Of a stretch of 64,000 nucleotides of DNA, positions 12,400 through 24,608 are shown in pieces. Each line of letters begins with the position of its first letter. Positions within the stretch are counted from its first letter, which is position 1. A model generated the notes under the pieces. That model was given only the letters and a program-made list of their open reading frames with translations. It searched no databases and had not been told where the DNA came from. The stretch spans positions 1-64,000 of the forward strand of contig NZ_CP083608.1 in NCBI RefSeq assembly GCF_020097135.1, read 5' to 3'. Source of the stretch: Macrococcus armenti (lineage in GTDB: Bacteria > Bacillota > Bacilli > Staphylococcales > Staphylococcaceae). The translations under genes and the position numbers were made by a program.

Positions 12400-14070
12400 A
12401 TGATGAAAAAATCTGGTGGAGATTTATTTGTTGATACTCTAATTAATCATGGAGTAACTCATGTTTTTGGTATTCCAGGAGCTAAAATTGATAAAGCATT
12501 TGATGTACTCGAAGATAGAGGACCGAAAATTATTGTGACACGCCATGAACAAAATGCGGCTATGATTGCACAAGGTATAGGGCGTATTACTGGTAAACCT
12601 GGTGTTGTTCTTGTGACAAGCGGGCCAGGAGTAACGAACTTAACTACTGGACTGATTACTGCAAATTCAGAAAGTGATCCGATTGTAGCCATTGGTGGTA
12701 ACGTAAGACGAGAAGATAGTTTAAAACGTACACATCAATCACTTGATAATGCTGGATTAATGAAGCACGTTACGAAATATTCTGTAGAAGCTCAAGATGC
12801 AAAAAGTATTTCTGAGGCAGTGACGAATGCATTTCGTGAGAGTGTCGAAGGCCGCAAAGGTGCAGCATTTGTAAGCATTCCTCAAGATGTTATTTCTGAT
12901 GATAATATAGAGGGTGAAGCTATTAAAGTAAAAGAAGCTCCAGTCCATGGACCTGCACCAGTTCACGAAATTGATGCGTTGGTTGAACGTATTAAATCAG
13001 CAAAATTGCCTGTACTTCTTTTAGGAATGAGAGCTTCTTCTGAAGCATGTACAGCATCCATTCGCGAATTACTCTCAAAAACGCCGATGCCAGTTGTAGA
13101 AACGTTCCAGGGTTCTGGTATTCTATCTCGTGAATTAGAACATAATTTCTATGGGAGAATAGGTTTATTCCGCAATCAACCTGGAGATGAATTATTAAAA
13201 CAAGCTGACTTAGTGATCACCGTTGGATATGACCCTATTGAATATGATCCATTCATCTGGAATGCAGAAAATGAAAAAACAATCATTCACATTGATGAAG
13301 TACAAAGTGATATTGATAACAACTATGCACCAGTCACTGAATTGATTGGTAATACACCTTTAACAATTCAACGTTTGAATGAAAAACTTCAAAAAGATGA
13401 TGTCGAATTAGATGACACAACTAAAGAAATATTAGAAAAAATTCAAACGTTAATTGAAAAAAAATATGAGCTTCCTGAAAACTATAAAGACAGTGAAAAA
13501 GTTAATCCTAGACATATTGTTAAAGCAGTACGCGATATAATTGATGATGAAACAACTGTTACTGTAGATGTAGGTTCACTCTATATCTATATGGCACGTT
13601 ATTTCAGAAGTTATGCGCCAAGACATCTGCTCTTTTCAAATGGAATGCAGACGTTAGGTGTTGCTCTACCTTGGGCTATTGCCGCGTCTATTGCACGTCC
13701 TGGTAAAAAAGTAGTTTCGATGGCAGGAGATGGTGGTTTTTTATTCTCAGGACAAGAATTAATAACAGCAGTTGAAATGAAAGCCCCGATCGTACAATTA
13801 ATCTGGAACGATGGCTACTATGATATGGTTAAATTCCAGCAAGAAGGTAAATACGGCAAAGGTGCAGCCGTTAGATTGCACCCAGTGGATTATGTGAAAT
13901 ATGCTGAATCTATGGGTGCTAAAGGATATCGTGTGAACCATGCTAGTGAATTAGAAGAAATTCTAGAAAAAGCAATGCAAGAAGAAGGACCAGTTGTAGT
14001 AGATATTCCTGTAGATTACAGCAATAACTCTAAATTAATGGCAGAGCTTTTGCCTGATAGCACAAACTAA
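12400..14070 (+). CDS. alsS: Acetolactate synthase, catabolic (AlsS)
   Basis: Thiamine-diphosphate enzyme condensing two pyruvates to 2-acetolactate, first step of acetoin formation. 556 residues without a regulatory subunit gene nearby, and paired with alsD, so the catabolic form rather than IlvB. The conserved ThDP glutamate is in TRHEQNAAM (Glu50), and the ThDP/Mg2+ motif is GDGGFLFS followed by ND. RBS GGAGA; a second ATG follows directly at 12403. It forms a two-gene operon with alsD 10 bp downstream. In Bacillus this pathway protects against acidification by pyruvate overflow. Confidence 0.95.
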   Translation: MMKKSGGDLFVDTLINHGVTHVFGIPGAKIDKAFDVLEDRGPKIIVTRHEQNAAMIAQGIGRITGKPGVVLVTSGPGVTNLTTGLITANSESDPIVAIGGNVRREDSLKRTHQSLDNAGLMKHVTKYSVEAQDAKSISEAVTNAFRESVEGRKGAAFVSIPQDVISDDNIEGEAIKVKEAPVHGPAPVHEIDALVERIKSAKLPVLLLGMRASSEACTASIRELLSKTPMPVVETFQGSGILSRELEHNFYGRIGLFRNQPGDELLKQADLVITVGYDPIEYDPFIWNAENEKTIIHIDEVQSDIDNNYAPVTELIGNTPLTIQRLNEKLQKDDVELDDTTKEILEKIQTLIEKKYELPENYKDSEKVNPRHIVKAVRDIIDDETTVTVDVGSLYIYMARYFRSYAPRHLLFSNGMQTLGVALPWAIAASIARPGKKVVSMAGDGGFLFSGQELITAVEMKAPIVQLIWNDGYYDMVKFQQEGKYGKGAAVRLHPVDYVKYAESMGAKGYRVNHASELEEILEKAMQEEGPVVVDIPVDYSNNSKLMAELLPDSTN

Positions 14071-14080
14071 GGAGGAACTT

Positions 14081-14782
14081 ATGAATCATTTATATCAATA
14101 TTCAACCATGGGTGCATTAGTTGGTGGTTTGTTCGAAGGTACGTTTAAGATGTCAGAAGTACTGAAATCAGGTAACTATGGTATTGGCACGATGGACGGT
14201 CTAGACGGAGAATTGGTTATTCTTGAAGGTAAGTCCTATCTCATAGAAAGTACTGGAAATATACGAGAGGTGGATGCTGAAGAGCGCACACCTTTTGCGA
14301 GCATGATTGAATTTAAACCTACACATACATTAAATTATAAAGAAGTATTAAATAAAGAACAGATGGATGAAATTATCCTAGAAGAAATACAAGGGATGAA
14401 CTATTTCCATGCGGTTAAGATTACAGGTAAGTTTAAGCTTATCAAAGCACGTGCGGTAAAAAAGCAGAAGAAACCTTATCCGAAATTAGTAGAGGCAGTA
14501 AAAGAACAGGGATACTTTGACTATACAGACACTACTGGAACATTGTTTGGTTTCTATACACCACACTTCATTCAAGGAGTTGGTGTTGGTGGCTATCATG
14601 TCCATTATCTGAGTGATGATGGTAAAGAAGGTGGCCATGTATTTGATTATGAAATCGAAGATGTATCTGTAGAGATGGCATTAGCAGAAGATTTAATATT
14701 AAGGATGCCAGAAACAGAGACATATCGCAAGAATGACTTGAACAACCCTGACATGCTTAAAGATATAGAGGCAAGTGAATAA
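14081..14782 (+). CDS. alsD: Alpha-acetolactate decarboxylase
   Basis: Converts 2-acetolactate to acetoin, completing the overflow pathway begun by AlsS. 233 residues, normal length. It shows the N-terminal LYQYSTMGALVGGLFEG signature, FYTPHFIQGVGVGGYHVHYLSDD with the zinc-binding histidines and the catalytic glutamate region. AGGAGG precedes the ATG and the gene starts 10 bp after alsS. The stop lies just before a terminator shared with the convergent nnrD. Confidence 0.96.
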   Translation: MNHLYQYSTMGALVGGLFEGTFKMSEVLKSGNYGIGTMDGLDGELVILEGKSYLIESTGNIREVDAEERTPFASMIEFKPTHTLNYKEVLNKEQMDEIILEEIQGMNYFHAVKITGKFKLIKARAVKKQKKPYPKLVEAVKEQGYFDYTDTTGTLFGFYTPHFIQGVGVGGYHVHYLSDDGKEGGHVFDYEIEDVSVEMALAEDLILRMPETETYRKNDLNNPDMLKDIEASE

Positions 14783-14789
14783 TAATTAT

Positions 14790-14824
14790 AGAAGAGGATG
14801 AGGCATTATGCCTCATCCTCTTCT
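14790..14824. terminator. Bidirectional terminator between alsD and nnrD
   Basis: A 15-bp perfect inverted repeat (AGAAGAGGATGAGGC / GCCTCATCCTCTTCT) with a 5-nt loop separates convergent genes. The last codons of nnrD (minus strand) lie inside the stem, so the terminator overlaps coding sequence. Confidence 0.8.
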
Positions 14825-15624
14825 AATTCTTTCATCATATAAGGTAGCTGATCAATAATAGCAGAAGGTGGTACTACATACATATCACGAGCAAGTTTAT
14901 CTCCTATAAGGCTATGGATATAAACAGCTTGCTTTATCGCTTCCTCTGTGTCGAATTGTCCGATAAAGCTTGAAATGATGCCTGCCAATGCATCACCCAT
15001 ACCTCCTGAAGCCATAGCGGGATCTCCTACTGTAATCTTATAATCACCGCTTTTAAGGTATAGTTCTGTTTCATGTTGTTTCAATATAACATGTGCTCCA
15101 AATTCATTAGCTTTTATTCGATTGAGTTCTGGTGTCTGTTCATCTATACTAATGCCACTGATACGCTCCCACTCCATCTGATGTGGCGTAAGTATTACAT
15201 TACATTTAGGAAATGGATGTTTTAGTTTGCTTAAAATCGTTATTGCGTCTCCATCAATAATCAAGCTCTGTTCTTCTTTAATATGTTGAAACAGTAGCGT
15301 CAGAACATTATTTCCTTGGAAATCTAAGCCGAGTCCTGGTCCGATGAGTATACAATCAGCATTTTCGATAAGTTTTGTTAAACGTTTAATGTCGTTAATA
15401 TCTGAAACCATAGCTTCTGGGCAACGGGAATGCAGAGCAGTATGATTTGAATGATGGGTAGCTACTGTTGTTAATCCACCACCGCTATATACACATGCAC
15501 GAGCAGCGATCATAATAGATCCGCCCATATTTTGATTACCACCGATGAGTAATATACGTCCGTAATCTCCTTTATGACTATAAGGTTTACGTTTAGGTAT
15601 ACGTATTTCATTGATTAACTGCAT
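14806..15624 (-). CDS. nnrD: ADP-dependent NAD(P)H-hydrate dehydratase
   Basis: Repairs hydrated NADH and NADPH. The YjeF C-terminal (carbohydrate-kinase-like) domain is recognisable from GDYGRILLIGG near the N-terminus, GPGLG, ILTPHQMEW and the C-terminal GDALAGIISSF motif. I start at the ATG at 15624, which has AAAGGAG 7-8 nt upstream; a longer frame to 15756 adds unrelated residues and is rejected. About 272 residues, a normal stand-alone NnrD. In staphylococci this gene also lies between gyrA and serS. Confidence 0.93.
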   Translation of the reverse strand: MQLINEIRIPKRKPYSHKGDYGRILLIGGNQNMGGSIMIAARACVYSGGGLTTVATHHSNHTALHSRCPEAMVSDINDIKRLTKLIENADCILIGPGLGLDFQGNNVLTLLFQHIKEEQSLIIDGDAITILSKLKHPFPKCNVILTPHQMEWERISGISIDEQTPELNRIKANEFGAHVILKQHETELYLKSGDYKITVGDPAMASGGMGDALAGIISSFIGQFDTEEAIKQAVYIHSLIGDKLARDMYVVPPSAIIDQLPYMMKELEEDEA

Positions 15625-15744
15625 AACCATTCTCCTTTTATGTTTCAATGTCCATATTACTATAACAGATATAGTTGAAATTCTGAAATGAATTTGATAA
15701 TATGAACTTAAATTCAAATATATTATTTGTCTGTATGGGATAAG

Positions 15745-17243
<1,499 letters not shown>

Positions 17244-17250
17244 TTGGCTG

Positions 17251-17295
17251 AATCATCCCGTTAAGTAAATATGCTTAACGGGATGATTATTTTTA
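17251..17295 (+). terminator. Terminator after serS
   Basis: Inverted repeat AATCATCCCGTTAAG / CTTAACGGGATGATT with a T-rich tail. Confidence 0.85.
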
Positions 17296-17479
17296 TAGTC
17301 ATTATAATTGAATATGTTAAATAAAAGGTGTTAACATCTAATTATCAGAATAAAAAGATTTTTAATAATATAATTATTATAGTTGCATATACTTTTTATA
17401 TTTGATATATTAAGTATAACAACAGAACACATCATTATTGATATGTTCAAATAATAAATTAAAAAGGTGGAAATTAATT

Positions 17480-17995
17480 ATGACAAATTTTCAATTAGAT
17501 AAAGCACATAGTAGTATCGAGTTTTCAATTAAACATTTAATGGTATCTAAAGTTAAAGGTGAATTTACAGAATTCGATGGTGAAGTGACAGGGGATATTA
17601 ATGACTTATCTTCATTACAAATTAAAGGGTCGGTAAAAGTTGACTCAATCGATACAAATAATGCTGACCGCGACGGACATTTAAAAACAGGTGACTTCTT
17701 CGAGGCAGCAACTTACCCAGAGATTAAATTTGTTTCTAAATCAGTTAGTGAGAACAAAATTACAGGTGATTTAACAATTAAAGATCAAACGCATGAAGAA
17801 ACATTTGATTTAGAGTTCAACGGTGTCCACAAAAATCCAATGGATGGCAGTAGTGTCACAGGCTTTATCATTAATGGAACTGTAAATCGTGAGAAATATG
17901 GTATGAACTTCAATCAAGCATTAGAAACTGGCGGTGTAATGCTTGGTAAAGATGTTAAATTTGAAGTAGGTACAGAGTTCAGAATTGAAGAATAA
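17480..17995 (+). CDS. YceI-family lipocalin-like protein
   Basis: YceI proteins bind isoprenoid-type ligands in a lipocalin-like barrel; the exact ligand here is unknown. The 171-residue protein has the hallmarks of the family: the opening DKAHSSIEFSIKHLMVSKVKG, DGHLKTGDFFEAATYPEI in the middle, and the closing GKDVKFEVGTEF. There is no signal peptide, so it should be cytoplasmic. ATG at 17480 follows AAAGGTGG; the upstream in-frame TTG/ATA region lacks a ribosome-binding site. Monocistronic between two terminators. Confidence 0.92.
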   Translation: MTNFQLDKAHSSIEFSIKHLMVSKVKGEFTEFDGEVTGDINDLSSLQIKGSVKVDSIDTNNADRDGHLKTGDFFEAATYPEIKFVSKSVSENKITGDLTIKDQTHEETFDLEFNGVHKNPMDGSSVTGFIINGTVNREKYGMNFNQALETGGVMLGKDVKFEVGTEFRIEE

Positions 17996-18003
17996 TAACG
18001 AAT

Positions 18004-18052
18004 AAACAGAGCATCGTTTTTAGAATATCTAAAAACGATGCTCTGTTGTTTT
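18004..18052 (+). terminator. Terminator after the YceI-like gene
   Basis: Long perfect stem AACAGAGCATCGTTTTTAGA / TCTAAAAACGATGCTCTGTT with a short loop, followed by a GTTTTG tail. Confidence 0.85.
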
Positions 18053-18151
18053 GTATTTGCAGATTAAATTGAAAAATTGAGTCTTTTTCAATAAAGTTGT
18101 AAAATAGAGTAGTTATAGAAATATTCTTAGTTGAGAAAGTGAGTCGTTATT

Positions 18152-19063
18152 TTGAAGATAGATTTGAAAAAAACGTTGATTACTACTGTGTTAATGTTAC
18201 TGGCGACATTACTGATTCACGTCATGCCTGTACTCTGTTTAATTATCGTACCATTTTTACTGATACCGACTGTAACGTTATATTATCATGATAGAAACAG
18301 CTATTATGTTATGAGTGGTATCGTTTTATTTACAACATTGTTTACTTCAATATTTGCGATGCAAGTAATGCTGAGTACGATTTTTGGCGCATATATCGTG
18401 GCACAATTATTATTAGAAAGAACGTCGAAAGAACGCATTCTGTATGTCCTTACAGGTTTTTATGCAATTTATTCGTTAATTTCTATGATCATATTACAGC
18501 TTACAGGAATAATGCCGAAGTCAGGTGCAATATTTGGTCCTGTTATTGATACATATTCTAATATTCTGATGAAAGAAGTTGAGCGCGGGACAATAACGAA
18601 AGATTATGCAGATTTAGTTTTATCAAGTACAGATGCAATAATATTGCAGATACCAGGATTACTGATTTTCTTTTTATTTTTACTCGCACTTATACAACTC
18701 GTTATTACGCTGCCTTTAGTAAGAAAATTTAAAGTATCAACGCCTGACTTCAGGCCGCTATATATGTGGCGCATTCCAAAGTCAGTACTGTATCTGTACT
18801 TTTTAACATTATTAGTATCGTTGTTTGTAACCGAAAGTGACGTCGTGCTGTTAGGCATAGTCACAAACTTTAAGTATGTGTTAGAATGGATTATATTCAT
18901 ACAAGGATTATCGCTCTTCAGCTACTTTATGAAAGTACGAAGAACGCCTACAGTATTAAACATTTTAATATACATATTTGCATTTATATTCTCACCAGTG
19001 ACACAAATCTTTGGGATGATAGATATGATATTGAATTTAAAATCTAAAATAAAACGTAAGTAA
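18152..19063 (+). CDS. DUF2232 membrane protein YybS
   Basis: Polytopic membrane protein of about 303 residues with roughly eight hydrophobic segments, matching the YybS/DUF2232 family that lies upstream of gdpP in Firmicutes. Its biochemical role is unknown. The start is TTG at 18152 with AAAGTGAG upstream. It is separated by 29 bp from gdpP and likely shares its transcript together with rplI and dnaB. Confidence 0.85.
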   Translation: MKIDLKKTLITTVLMLLATLLIHVMPVLCLIIVPFLLIPTVTLYYHDRNSYYVMSGIVLFTTLFTSIFAMQVMLSTIFGAYIVAQLLLERTSKERILYVLTGFYAIYSLISMIILQLTGIMPKSGAIFGPVIDTYSNILMKEVERGTITKDYADLVLSSTDAIILQIPGLLIFFLFLLALIQLVITLPLVRKFKVSTPDFRPLYMWRIPKSVLYLYFLTLLVSLFVTESDVVLLGIVTNFKYVLEWIIFIQGLSLFSYFMKVRRTPTVLNILIYIFAFIFSPVTQIFGMIDMILNLKSKIKRK

Positions 19064-19092
19064 GATTATAAATTTATCGAAGAGGTGTCAAA

Positions 19093-21057
19093 ATGAACAG
19101 GAAGTATAACAGACAGACATTAATGATTCCTTTTATCGTGATGAGTGTGCTCGCACTTATCGTGACCGGAATACTGTATACGGAGAATGTCATGTTAGCT
19201 TTAGTTGCCGGATGTATTATATTCATGATGATATGTGTTTCTTTTATTTATATGAGACGTATCATACATGGAAATGAGGCATACATTGCACACTTATCAA
19301 CAGTGATTGGTAATGGTAAGAAGTATGCGATTAGTGAATTGCCGATAGGTGTTTTATTGCTGGATGATAATGAGCGTATTGAGTGGCACAATCACTTTAT
19401 GAACGAAAAAATAAGTGAGCCGATTATTTCAGAATCTATTCACGATGTATTTCCAAACTTACTTAATCAACTTAAAGTGAGTGGCATTAACGAAGCAAAT
19501 GCGCATTATAAAGACTTTAAGTTTAAAGTCATGTACTCAGAAAAAGATAATGTACTTTATTTCTTTGATATTACGGATAAAGTGGAAACGCGTCAGCTAT
19601 TCGAAGATTCTAAACCTGTAATTGGTATTATGTTCCTGGATAATTTTGATGAAGTTACTCAGAACATGACAGATGCGCAGCGAACAGAAATTAACAGTTT
19701 AATGTCTATGGAAATTAATAAGTGGGCAGAGATGAATAACGTTTACATTAAACGATATCAGTCAGACCAATTTATGATGTTCTTTAACCAGAAGATTCTT
19801 CATAAAATCGAGGAAACTAAGTTTAATTTATTAGATAATATTCGAGAAAAGAGCCGCGAAATTAAAACGCATATTACATTGAGTGTCGGTATAGGTGAAG
19901 GTGCAGATAACTTAATTGAGCTTGGGACGTTGGCGCAATCAAGCTTAGATTTAGCGTTAGGCCGTGGTGGTGACCAAGTTGCAATTAAGCACACGAACGG
20001 AAATGTAAGGTTCTATGGCGGAAAAACAGATCCTATGGAAAAAAGAACGCGCGTAAGAGCACGTGTAATTTCTCATGCCTTAAAAGATATTCTCGTTGAA
20101 GGTGATAACGTAATGATTATGGGGCACAAGCGACCAGATATGGATGCGATAGGTGCCGCAATCGGTGTTGCCAGATTTGCTAAAATGAATAATTTAAAGG
20201 CGAATATTATACTAAATCCTCACGATATCGATGATACATTATCACGTGTGATGAATGAAATTAGAGAAAAGCCAGAGCTGGATGAAATATTTATTACTTC
20301 AGAAGAAGCATGGAATTTAATGACGAAACGTACAACTTTAGTTATTGTTGATACACATAAACCAGAAATGGTTATCGATGAAAGTATATTAAATAAAGCT
20401 TCACGTAAAGTAGTAATCGATCATCACAGACGTGGAGAAGAATTTGTTTCAAACCCATTGCTCGTTTATATGGAACAGTATGCAAGTTCAACGGCAGAAC
20501 TTGTTACTGAATTACTTGAATATCAACCAACTGAGCATAAGTTAACGCGACTTGAAGCGACTGTAATGCTTGCAGGTATTATCGTGGATACGCGCAATTT
20601 TACATTACGTACGGGCTCAAGAACATTTGACGCAGCGAGTTTCTTAAGAAATCATGGTGCGGATACGATATTATGCCAGCATTTCCTGAAAGATGATATG
20701 GATACGTACATTAAACGCTCAGAAATTATTCAGACCGTTGTTCTTGAAGAAGATGGTATTGCGATAGCACATGGGCCTGATGATGAAGTAATCCATCCTG
20801 TTATCGTTGCGCAAGCGGCAGATCAGCTGCTTAACATTGAAGGTGTCGAGGCATCATTCGTAGTAGCGAAACGTAAAGACAATGTTGTCGGAATATCTGC
20901 ACGTTCATTAGGTGAAATCAACGTACAGCTTGTAATGGAAAAAATGGGCGGTGGCGGTCATTTATCTAATGCAGCAACACAAATTGAAGATATGACGGTT
21001 GAAGAAGTTATCGGTCAACTGAGAAACATTATTCATGAAGAAGAAGGAGAGGAATAA
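19093..21057 (+). CDS. gdpP: Cyclic-di-AMP phosphodiesterase GdpP
   Basis: Hydrolyses c-di-AMP to pApA. Two N-terminal membrane helices (about 12-30 and 33-53) precede a PAS domain, a degenerate GGDEF domain and a DHH-DHHA1 phosphodiesterase module. The catalytic motifs are visible: [27 protein letters not shown] and the DHHA1 [10 protein letters not shown]. 654 residues, full length, so no loss-of-function truncation of the kind selected by beta-lactams in staphylococci. RBS AGAGGTG; rplI starts 1 nt after the stop. Confidence 0.96.
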   Translation: MNRKYNRQTLMIPFIVMSVLALIVTGILYTENVMLALVAGCIIFMMICVSFIYMRRIIHGNEAYIAHLSTVIGNGKKYAISELPIGVLLLDDNERIEWHNHFMNEKISEPIISESIHDVFPNLLNQLKVSGINEANAHYKDFKFKVMYSEKDNVLYFFDITDKVETRQLFEDSKPVIGIMFLDNFDEVTQNMTDAQRTEINSLMSMEINKWAEMNNVYIKRYQSDQFMMFFNQKILHKIEETKFNLLDNIREKSREIKTHITLSVGIGEGADNLIELGTLAQSSLDLALGRGGDQVAIKHTNGNVRFYGGKTDPMEKRTRVRARVISHALKDILVEGDNVMIMGHKRPDMDAIGAAIGVARFAKMNNLKANIILNPHDIDDTLSRVMNEIREKPELDEIFITSEEAWNLMTKRTTLVIVDTHKPEMVIDESILNKASRKVVIDHHRRGEEFVSNPLLVYMEQYASSTAELVTELLEYQPTEHKLTRLEATVMLAGIIVDTRNFTLRTGSRTFDAASFLRNHGADTILCQHFLKDDMDTYIKRSEIIQTVVLEEDGIAIAHGPDDEVIHPVIVAQAADQLLNIEGVEASFVVAKRKDNVVGISARSLGEINVQLVMEKMGGGGHLSNAATQIEDMTVEEVIGQLRNIIHEEEGEE

Positions 21058-21058
21058 G

Positions 21059-21505
21059 ATGAAAGTTATATTTACACAAGATGTTAAAGGAAAAGGTAAA
21101 AAAGGTGAAATTAAAGAAGTGCCTGTAGGATATGCGAATAACTTCCTGCTAAAAAATAAATTAGCTGTTGAAGCGACACCAGGTAATTTAAAACAGTTAG
21201 AAGCACAGAAGAAAAGAGTAGAAGCAGATAAACAGCAGGAGCTTGAAGATGCACAGGCATTAAAAGAAAAATTAGAAACACTTGAAGTAAAAGTGACTGC
21301 AAAGTCAGGTGAAGGTGGCCGTTTATTTGGTTCAGTCAGCTCTAAACAAGTTGCTGATGCATTAAATAAACAACACGGTATTAAAATTGATAAACGTAAA
21401 ATGGATTTACATGATGGGATTAGAAGCTTAGGCTATACAAATGTACCAGTTAAATTACATAACAAAGTAAGCGGGACATTAAAAGTACATGTAACTGAAG
21501 CGTAA
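21059..21505 (+). CDS. rplI: 50S ribosomal protein L9
   Basis: L9 binds 23S rRNA and bridges neighbouring ribosomes. 148 residues, the standard length. The N-terminal domain signature [18 protein letters not shown] is present, followed by the long connecting helix and the C-terminal domain. ATG 21059 is chosen because GGAGAGG precedes it at the end of gdpP; the longer frame from 21035 overlaps gdpP and is not expected. Confidence 0.97.
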   Translation: MKVIFTQDVKGKGKKGEIKEVPVGYANNFLLKNKLAVEATPGNLKQLEAQKKRVEADKQQELEDAQALKEKLETLEVKVTAKSGEGGRLFGSVSSKQVADALNKQHGIKIDKRKMDLHDGIRSLGYTNVPVKLHNKVSGTLKVHVTEA

Positions 21506-21522
21506 TAGATAAGGAGGATAAT

Positions 21523-22932
21523 ATGGCAGATTATCTTGAAGGTAAGAAACTCCCGTTTAATTTAGTTGCGGAACAGTCCGTTTTAGGCGCTATCTTTATT
21601 GATAATGAAGTATTATCTTCCGTTCTAGAAGTACTCGTTCCCAGTCATTTTTACAGACAGGCACATCAGCATATATTTGAAGCGATGATGACGCTATCTG
21701 AGAAAAATGAAATTGTTGATATTGTAACAGTTGCAGATCAATTGACTTCTGAAGGAACATTAGAAGCAGCTGGCGGTGAACTGTACTTAGTTGATCTTGC
21801 AAGTATTGTACCAAGTGCACGAAATGTAGATTTTTATGCTGACATCGTATACAAAGATGCAATCAAACGTCGTTTAATTCATACGGCAGATACAATTATG
21901 GCGGATGGTTACAACGAAACACTTGATTTAGAAACATTGCTTTCAGATGCAGAGAAACGCATAATGGAAGTTTCGACGTCGAGAGGATCAGAGGGCTTTA
22001 AGGAAATTAAAGATGTATTAACACAAGTCTTTAACAATGCTGAAGAATTGGATAAAAACCAGGGCCAAACGCCGGGTATACCGACAGGTTACAGAGACTT
22101 AGACCAGATGACTGCGGGGTTTAACAGAAATGATCTGATTATTATTGCGGCACGTCCATCCGTTGGTAAAACAGCCTTTGCACTTAATATTGCGACACAA
22201 GTTGCAACGCATGACCGTGGAGATGAAGTGCCATACAGTGTTGGAATCTTTAGTCTTGAGATGGGTGCAGATCAGCTTGCAACACGTATGATCTGTAGTA
22301 CAGGCAATGTTGATTCGAATCGTCTTAGAACAGGGACGATGGATGGCGATGACTGGAATAGATTCACCGTGGCAGTAGGAAAACTCTCTAAAACAAATAT
22401 ATTTATTGATGATACACCAGGTATTCGTATTACAGATATACGTTCTAAATGTCGCCGTTTAAAGCAGGAACATGGTCTTGATATGATATTAATTGACTAC
22501 TTACAGTTAATTCAAGGATCTGGCAGCCGTTCAAGCGATAACCGCCAGCAGGAAGTATCAGAAATTTCGCGTATGTTAAAAGCACTCGCAAGGGAATTAG
22601 AATGTCCGGTTATTGCATTATCACAGCTATCACGTGGAGTAGAGCAAAGACAGGATAAACGTCCGATGATGAGTGATATCCGAGAATCTGGATCGATTGA
22701 GCAGGATGCGGATATCGTTGCGTTCTTATATCGTGATGACTATTATAATCGCGGTAATGGTGAAGAAGGCGAAGAAGCGGAAATTGATGCGGGTGCACAA
22801 GATGAGAATGGTGAGATTGAAATTATTATCGCAAAGCAGCGTAACGGTCCGACAGGTACTGTTAAACTTCATTTCTTAAAACAGTACAACAAATTTACAG
22901 ATATTGATTATGCACATTCAGATGTATATTAA
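21523..22932 (+). CDS. dnaB: Replicative DNA helicase (DnaB; called DnaC in staphylococci)
   Basis: Hexameric 5'-3' replicative helicase. N-terminal domain about 1-150, linker, and RecA-like C-terminal domain with Walker A ARPSVGKTAF, Walker B IDYLQLI and arginine-finger region. GGAGG precedes the ATG by 7 nt. 469 residues, normal length, no intein. It closes the yybS-gdpP-rplI-dnaB cluster and is followed by a strong terminator. Confidence 0.97.
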   Translation: MADYLEGKKLPFNLVAEQSVLGAIFIDNEVLSSVLEVLVPSHFYRQAHQHIFEAMMTLSEKNEIVDIVTVADQLTSEGTLEAAGGELYLVDLASIVPSARNVDFYADIVYKDAIKRRLIHTADTIMADGYNETLDLETLLSDAEKRIMEVSTSRGSEGFKEIKDVLTQVFNNAEELDKNQGQTPGIPTGYRDLDQMTAGFNRNDLIIIAARPSVGKTAFALNIATQVATHDRGDEVPYSVGIFSLEMGADQLATRMICSTGNVDSNRLRTGTMDGDDWNRFTVAVGKLSKTNIFIDDTPGIRITDIRSKCRRLKQEHGLDMILIDYLQLIQGSGSRSSDNRQQEVSEISRMLKALARELECPVIALSQLSRGVEQRQDKRPMMSDIRESGSIEQDADIVAFLYRDDYYNRGNGEEGEEAEIDAGAQDENGEIEIIIAKQRNGPTGTVKLHFLKQYNKFTDIDYAHSDVY

Positions 22933-22950
22933 TTAATAAAATGAATAAAA

Positions 22951-23010
22951 CAACTAAGAACCGTACAATAAACTATAGTGTAAGTTTATTGTACGGTTTT
23001 TAGTTGTTAT
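22951..23010 (+). terminator. Terminator after dnaB
   Basis: Extended inverted repeat (CAACTAAGAACCGTACAATAAACT / AGTTTATTGTACGGTTTTTAGTTG) followed by a T-containing tail; some mismatches in the outer stem. Confidence 0.8.
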
Positions 23011-23093
23011 TAGCCATAACATGATTCACATAGTTTGTGAAAAAATAAAATTATTTTTGACTAAATATTAAAATATATTATGAAAAACATTGA

Positions 23094-23109
23094 GGAAACA
23101 ACTGTTTCC
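23094..23109. repeat. Perfect inverted repeat upstream of purA
   Basis: GGAAACA-AC-TGTTTCC, a perfect 7-bp palindrome with 2-bp spacer in the 320-bp dnaB-purA gap. It could be an operator; no known regulator consensus is matched with confidence. Confidence 0.4.
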
Positions 23110-23173
23110 AATATGTATCATATTCACATATCCTATATGATTAATATGACATAGAAAAAAGTGTATATTTATT

Positions 23174-23186
23174 AATGTTCGTTTTT
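23174..23186 (-). promoter_or_regulatory. PurBox-like operator upstream of purA
   Basis: The minus strand reads AAAAACGAACATT, 12 of 13 matches to the Firmicutes PurR PurBox (AWWWCCGAACWWT). It lies about 70 bp upstream of purA, as expected for a purine-repressed gene. A second weaker half-site resembles GTTAGTGAACAAA near 23226-23238. Confidence 0.6.
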
Positions 23187-23254
23187 TAGTTGATTTTTCA
23201 TAATTTCATTGTTAAAATGTTTAAGGTTAGTGAACAAAATTTGGAGGTGCACTC

Positions 23255-24544
23255 ATGTCATCAATCGTAGTTGTTGGGACTCAATGGGGAGACGAAGGTA
23301 AAGGTAAAATCACGGACTTTTTAGCAGAAGAAGCAAACGTTATTGCACGTTTTTCAGGTGGTAATAACGCAGGACATACAATTAAATTTGATGGAGAAAC
23401 ATACAAATTGCATTTAGTACCATCAGGTATCTTTTATTCAGATAAATTATCTGTTATTGGAAATGGTGTTGTAGTAGATCCTGTTGCATTATTAAAAGAA
23501 TTAGATGCACTGAATGCACGTGGTGTGAAAACTGATAACCTACGCATTTCAAACCGTGCACAAGTTATTTTACCGTATCACTTAAAACAAGATGAATTAG
23601 AAGAAGAAAAACGTGGTGATAATAAGATTGGGACGACGAAAAAAGGAATCGGACCAGCTTATGTAGATAAAGCACAACGTATTGGTATCCGTATGGCGGA
23701 TTTACTTGATAAAGAAACATTTGAAACAAAATTAAAAGAAAACTTAGCAATTAAAAACGAAATGTTTGAGAAGTTATTTGATGCTGAAGGTTTCAAATTT
23801 GAAGATATTTTTGAAGTATATTTTGCTGCTGGTCAACGTTTAAAAGAATATACAGTGGATACTGCAAAAGTATTAGACGATGCATTTATGGCAGATGAAA
23901 AAGTATTATTCGAAGGTGCTCAAGGTGTAATGCTTGATATCGATCACGGTACTTATCCGTTCGTTACTTCAAGTAACCCGATTGCAGGTAACGTAACAGT
24001 TGGTACTGGTGTAGGTCCAACGTTTGTAGATAAAGTTGTTGGTGTATGTAAAGCTTACACATCACGTGTAGGTGATGGACCATTCCCAACTGAATTATTT
24101 GATGAAGATGGTCATCATATTCGTGAAGTCGGTCGTGAATACGGAACGACTACAGGACGTCCACGTCGTGTAGGTTGGTTTGACTCTGTTGTATTACGTC
24201 ATTCACGTCGTGCGAGTGGTATTACGGACTTATCTATTAACTCTATTGACGTATTAACTGGCTTAGAAACAGTTAAGATTTGTACAGCTTATGAGTTGGA
24301 CGGTAAAGAGATTACAGAATATCCAGCGAATTTAAATGAACTCAATCGTTGTAAGCCAATCTTTGAAGAGTTACCAGGATGGACTGAAGATGTAACATCT
24401 TGTAAGTCTTTAGATGAACTTCCTGATAACGCACGTCGTTACTTAGAGCGTATTTCTGAGTTATGTAACGTAAAAATTTCTATCTTCTCAGTAGGACCTG
24501 ATAGAAATCAGACCAACCTTTTAGAAAACTTATGGGTAAAATAA
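23255..24544 (+). CDS. purA: Adenylosuccinate synthetase
   Basis: Catalyses IMP + aspartate + GTP to adenylosuccinate, the committed step to AMP. Start is ATG after GGAGGTG. The N-terminal P-loop [11 protein letters not shown], the GNNAGHTI motif, and the [12 protein letters not shown] region are all intact. 429 residues, normal. Monocistronic, with a PurBox-like operator upstream and a terminator after it. Confidence 0.98.
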   Translation: MSSIVVVGTQWGDEGKGKITDFLAEEANVIARFSGGNNAGHTIKFDGETYKLHLVPSGIFYSDKLSVIGNGVVVDPVALLKELDALNARGVKTDNLRISNRAQVILPYHLKQDELEEEKRGDNKIGTTKKGIGPAYVDKAQRIGIRMADLLDKETFETKLKENLAIKNEMFEKLFDAEGFKFEDIFEVYFAAGQRLKEYTVDTAKVLDDAFMADEKVLFEGAQGVMLDIDHGTYPFVTSSNPIAGNVTVGTGVGPTFVDKVVGVCKAYTSRVGDGPFPTELFDEDGHHIREVGREYGTTTGRPRRVGWFDSVVLRHSRRASGITDLSINSIDVLTGLETVKICTAYELDGKEITEYPANLNELNRCKPIFEELPGWTEDVTSCKSLDELPDNARRYLERISELCNVKISIFSVGPDRNQTNLLENLWVK

Positions 24545-24569
24545 GAGGTAGAGAACTAAGATAAATAAT

Positions 24570-24607
24570 AATGCACGAAAACATTCAATGTTTTCGTGCA
24601 TTTTGTT
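24570..24607. terminator. Bidirectional terminator between purA and the YitT-family gene
   Basis: AATGCACGAAAACATT / TGTTTTCGTGCATT stem followed by TTTTGTTATT, between convergent genes. Confidence 0.85.
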
Positions 24608-24608
24608 A

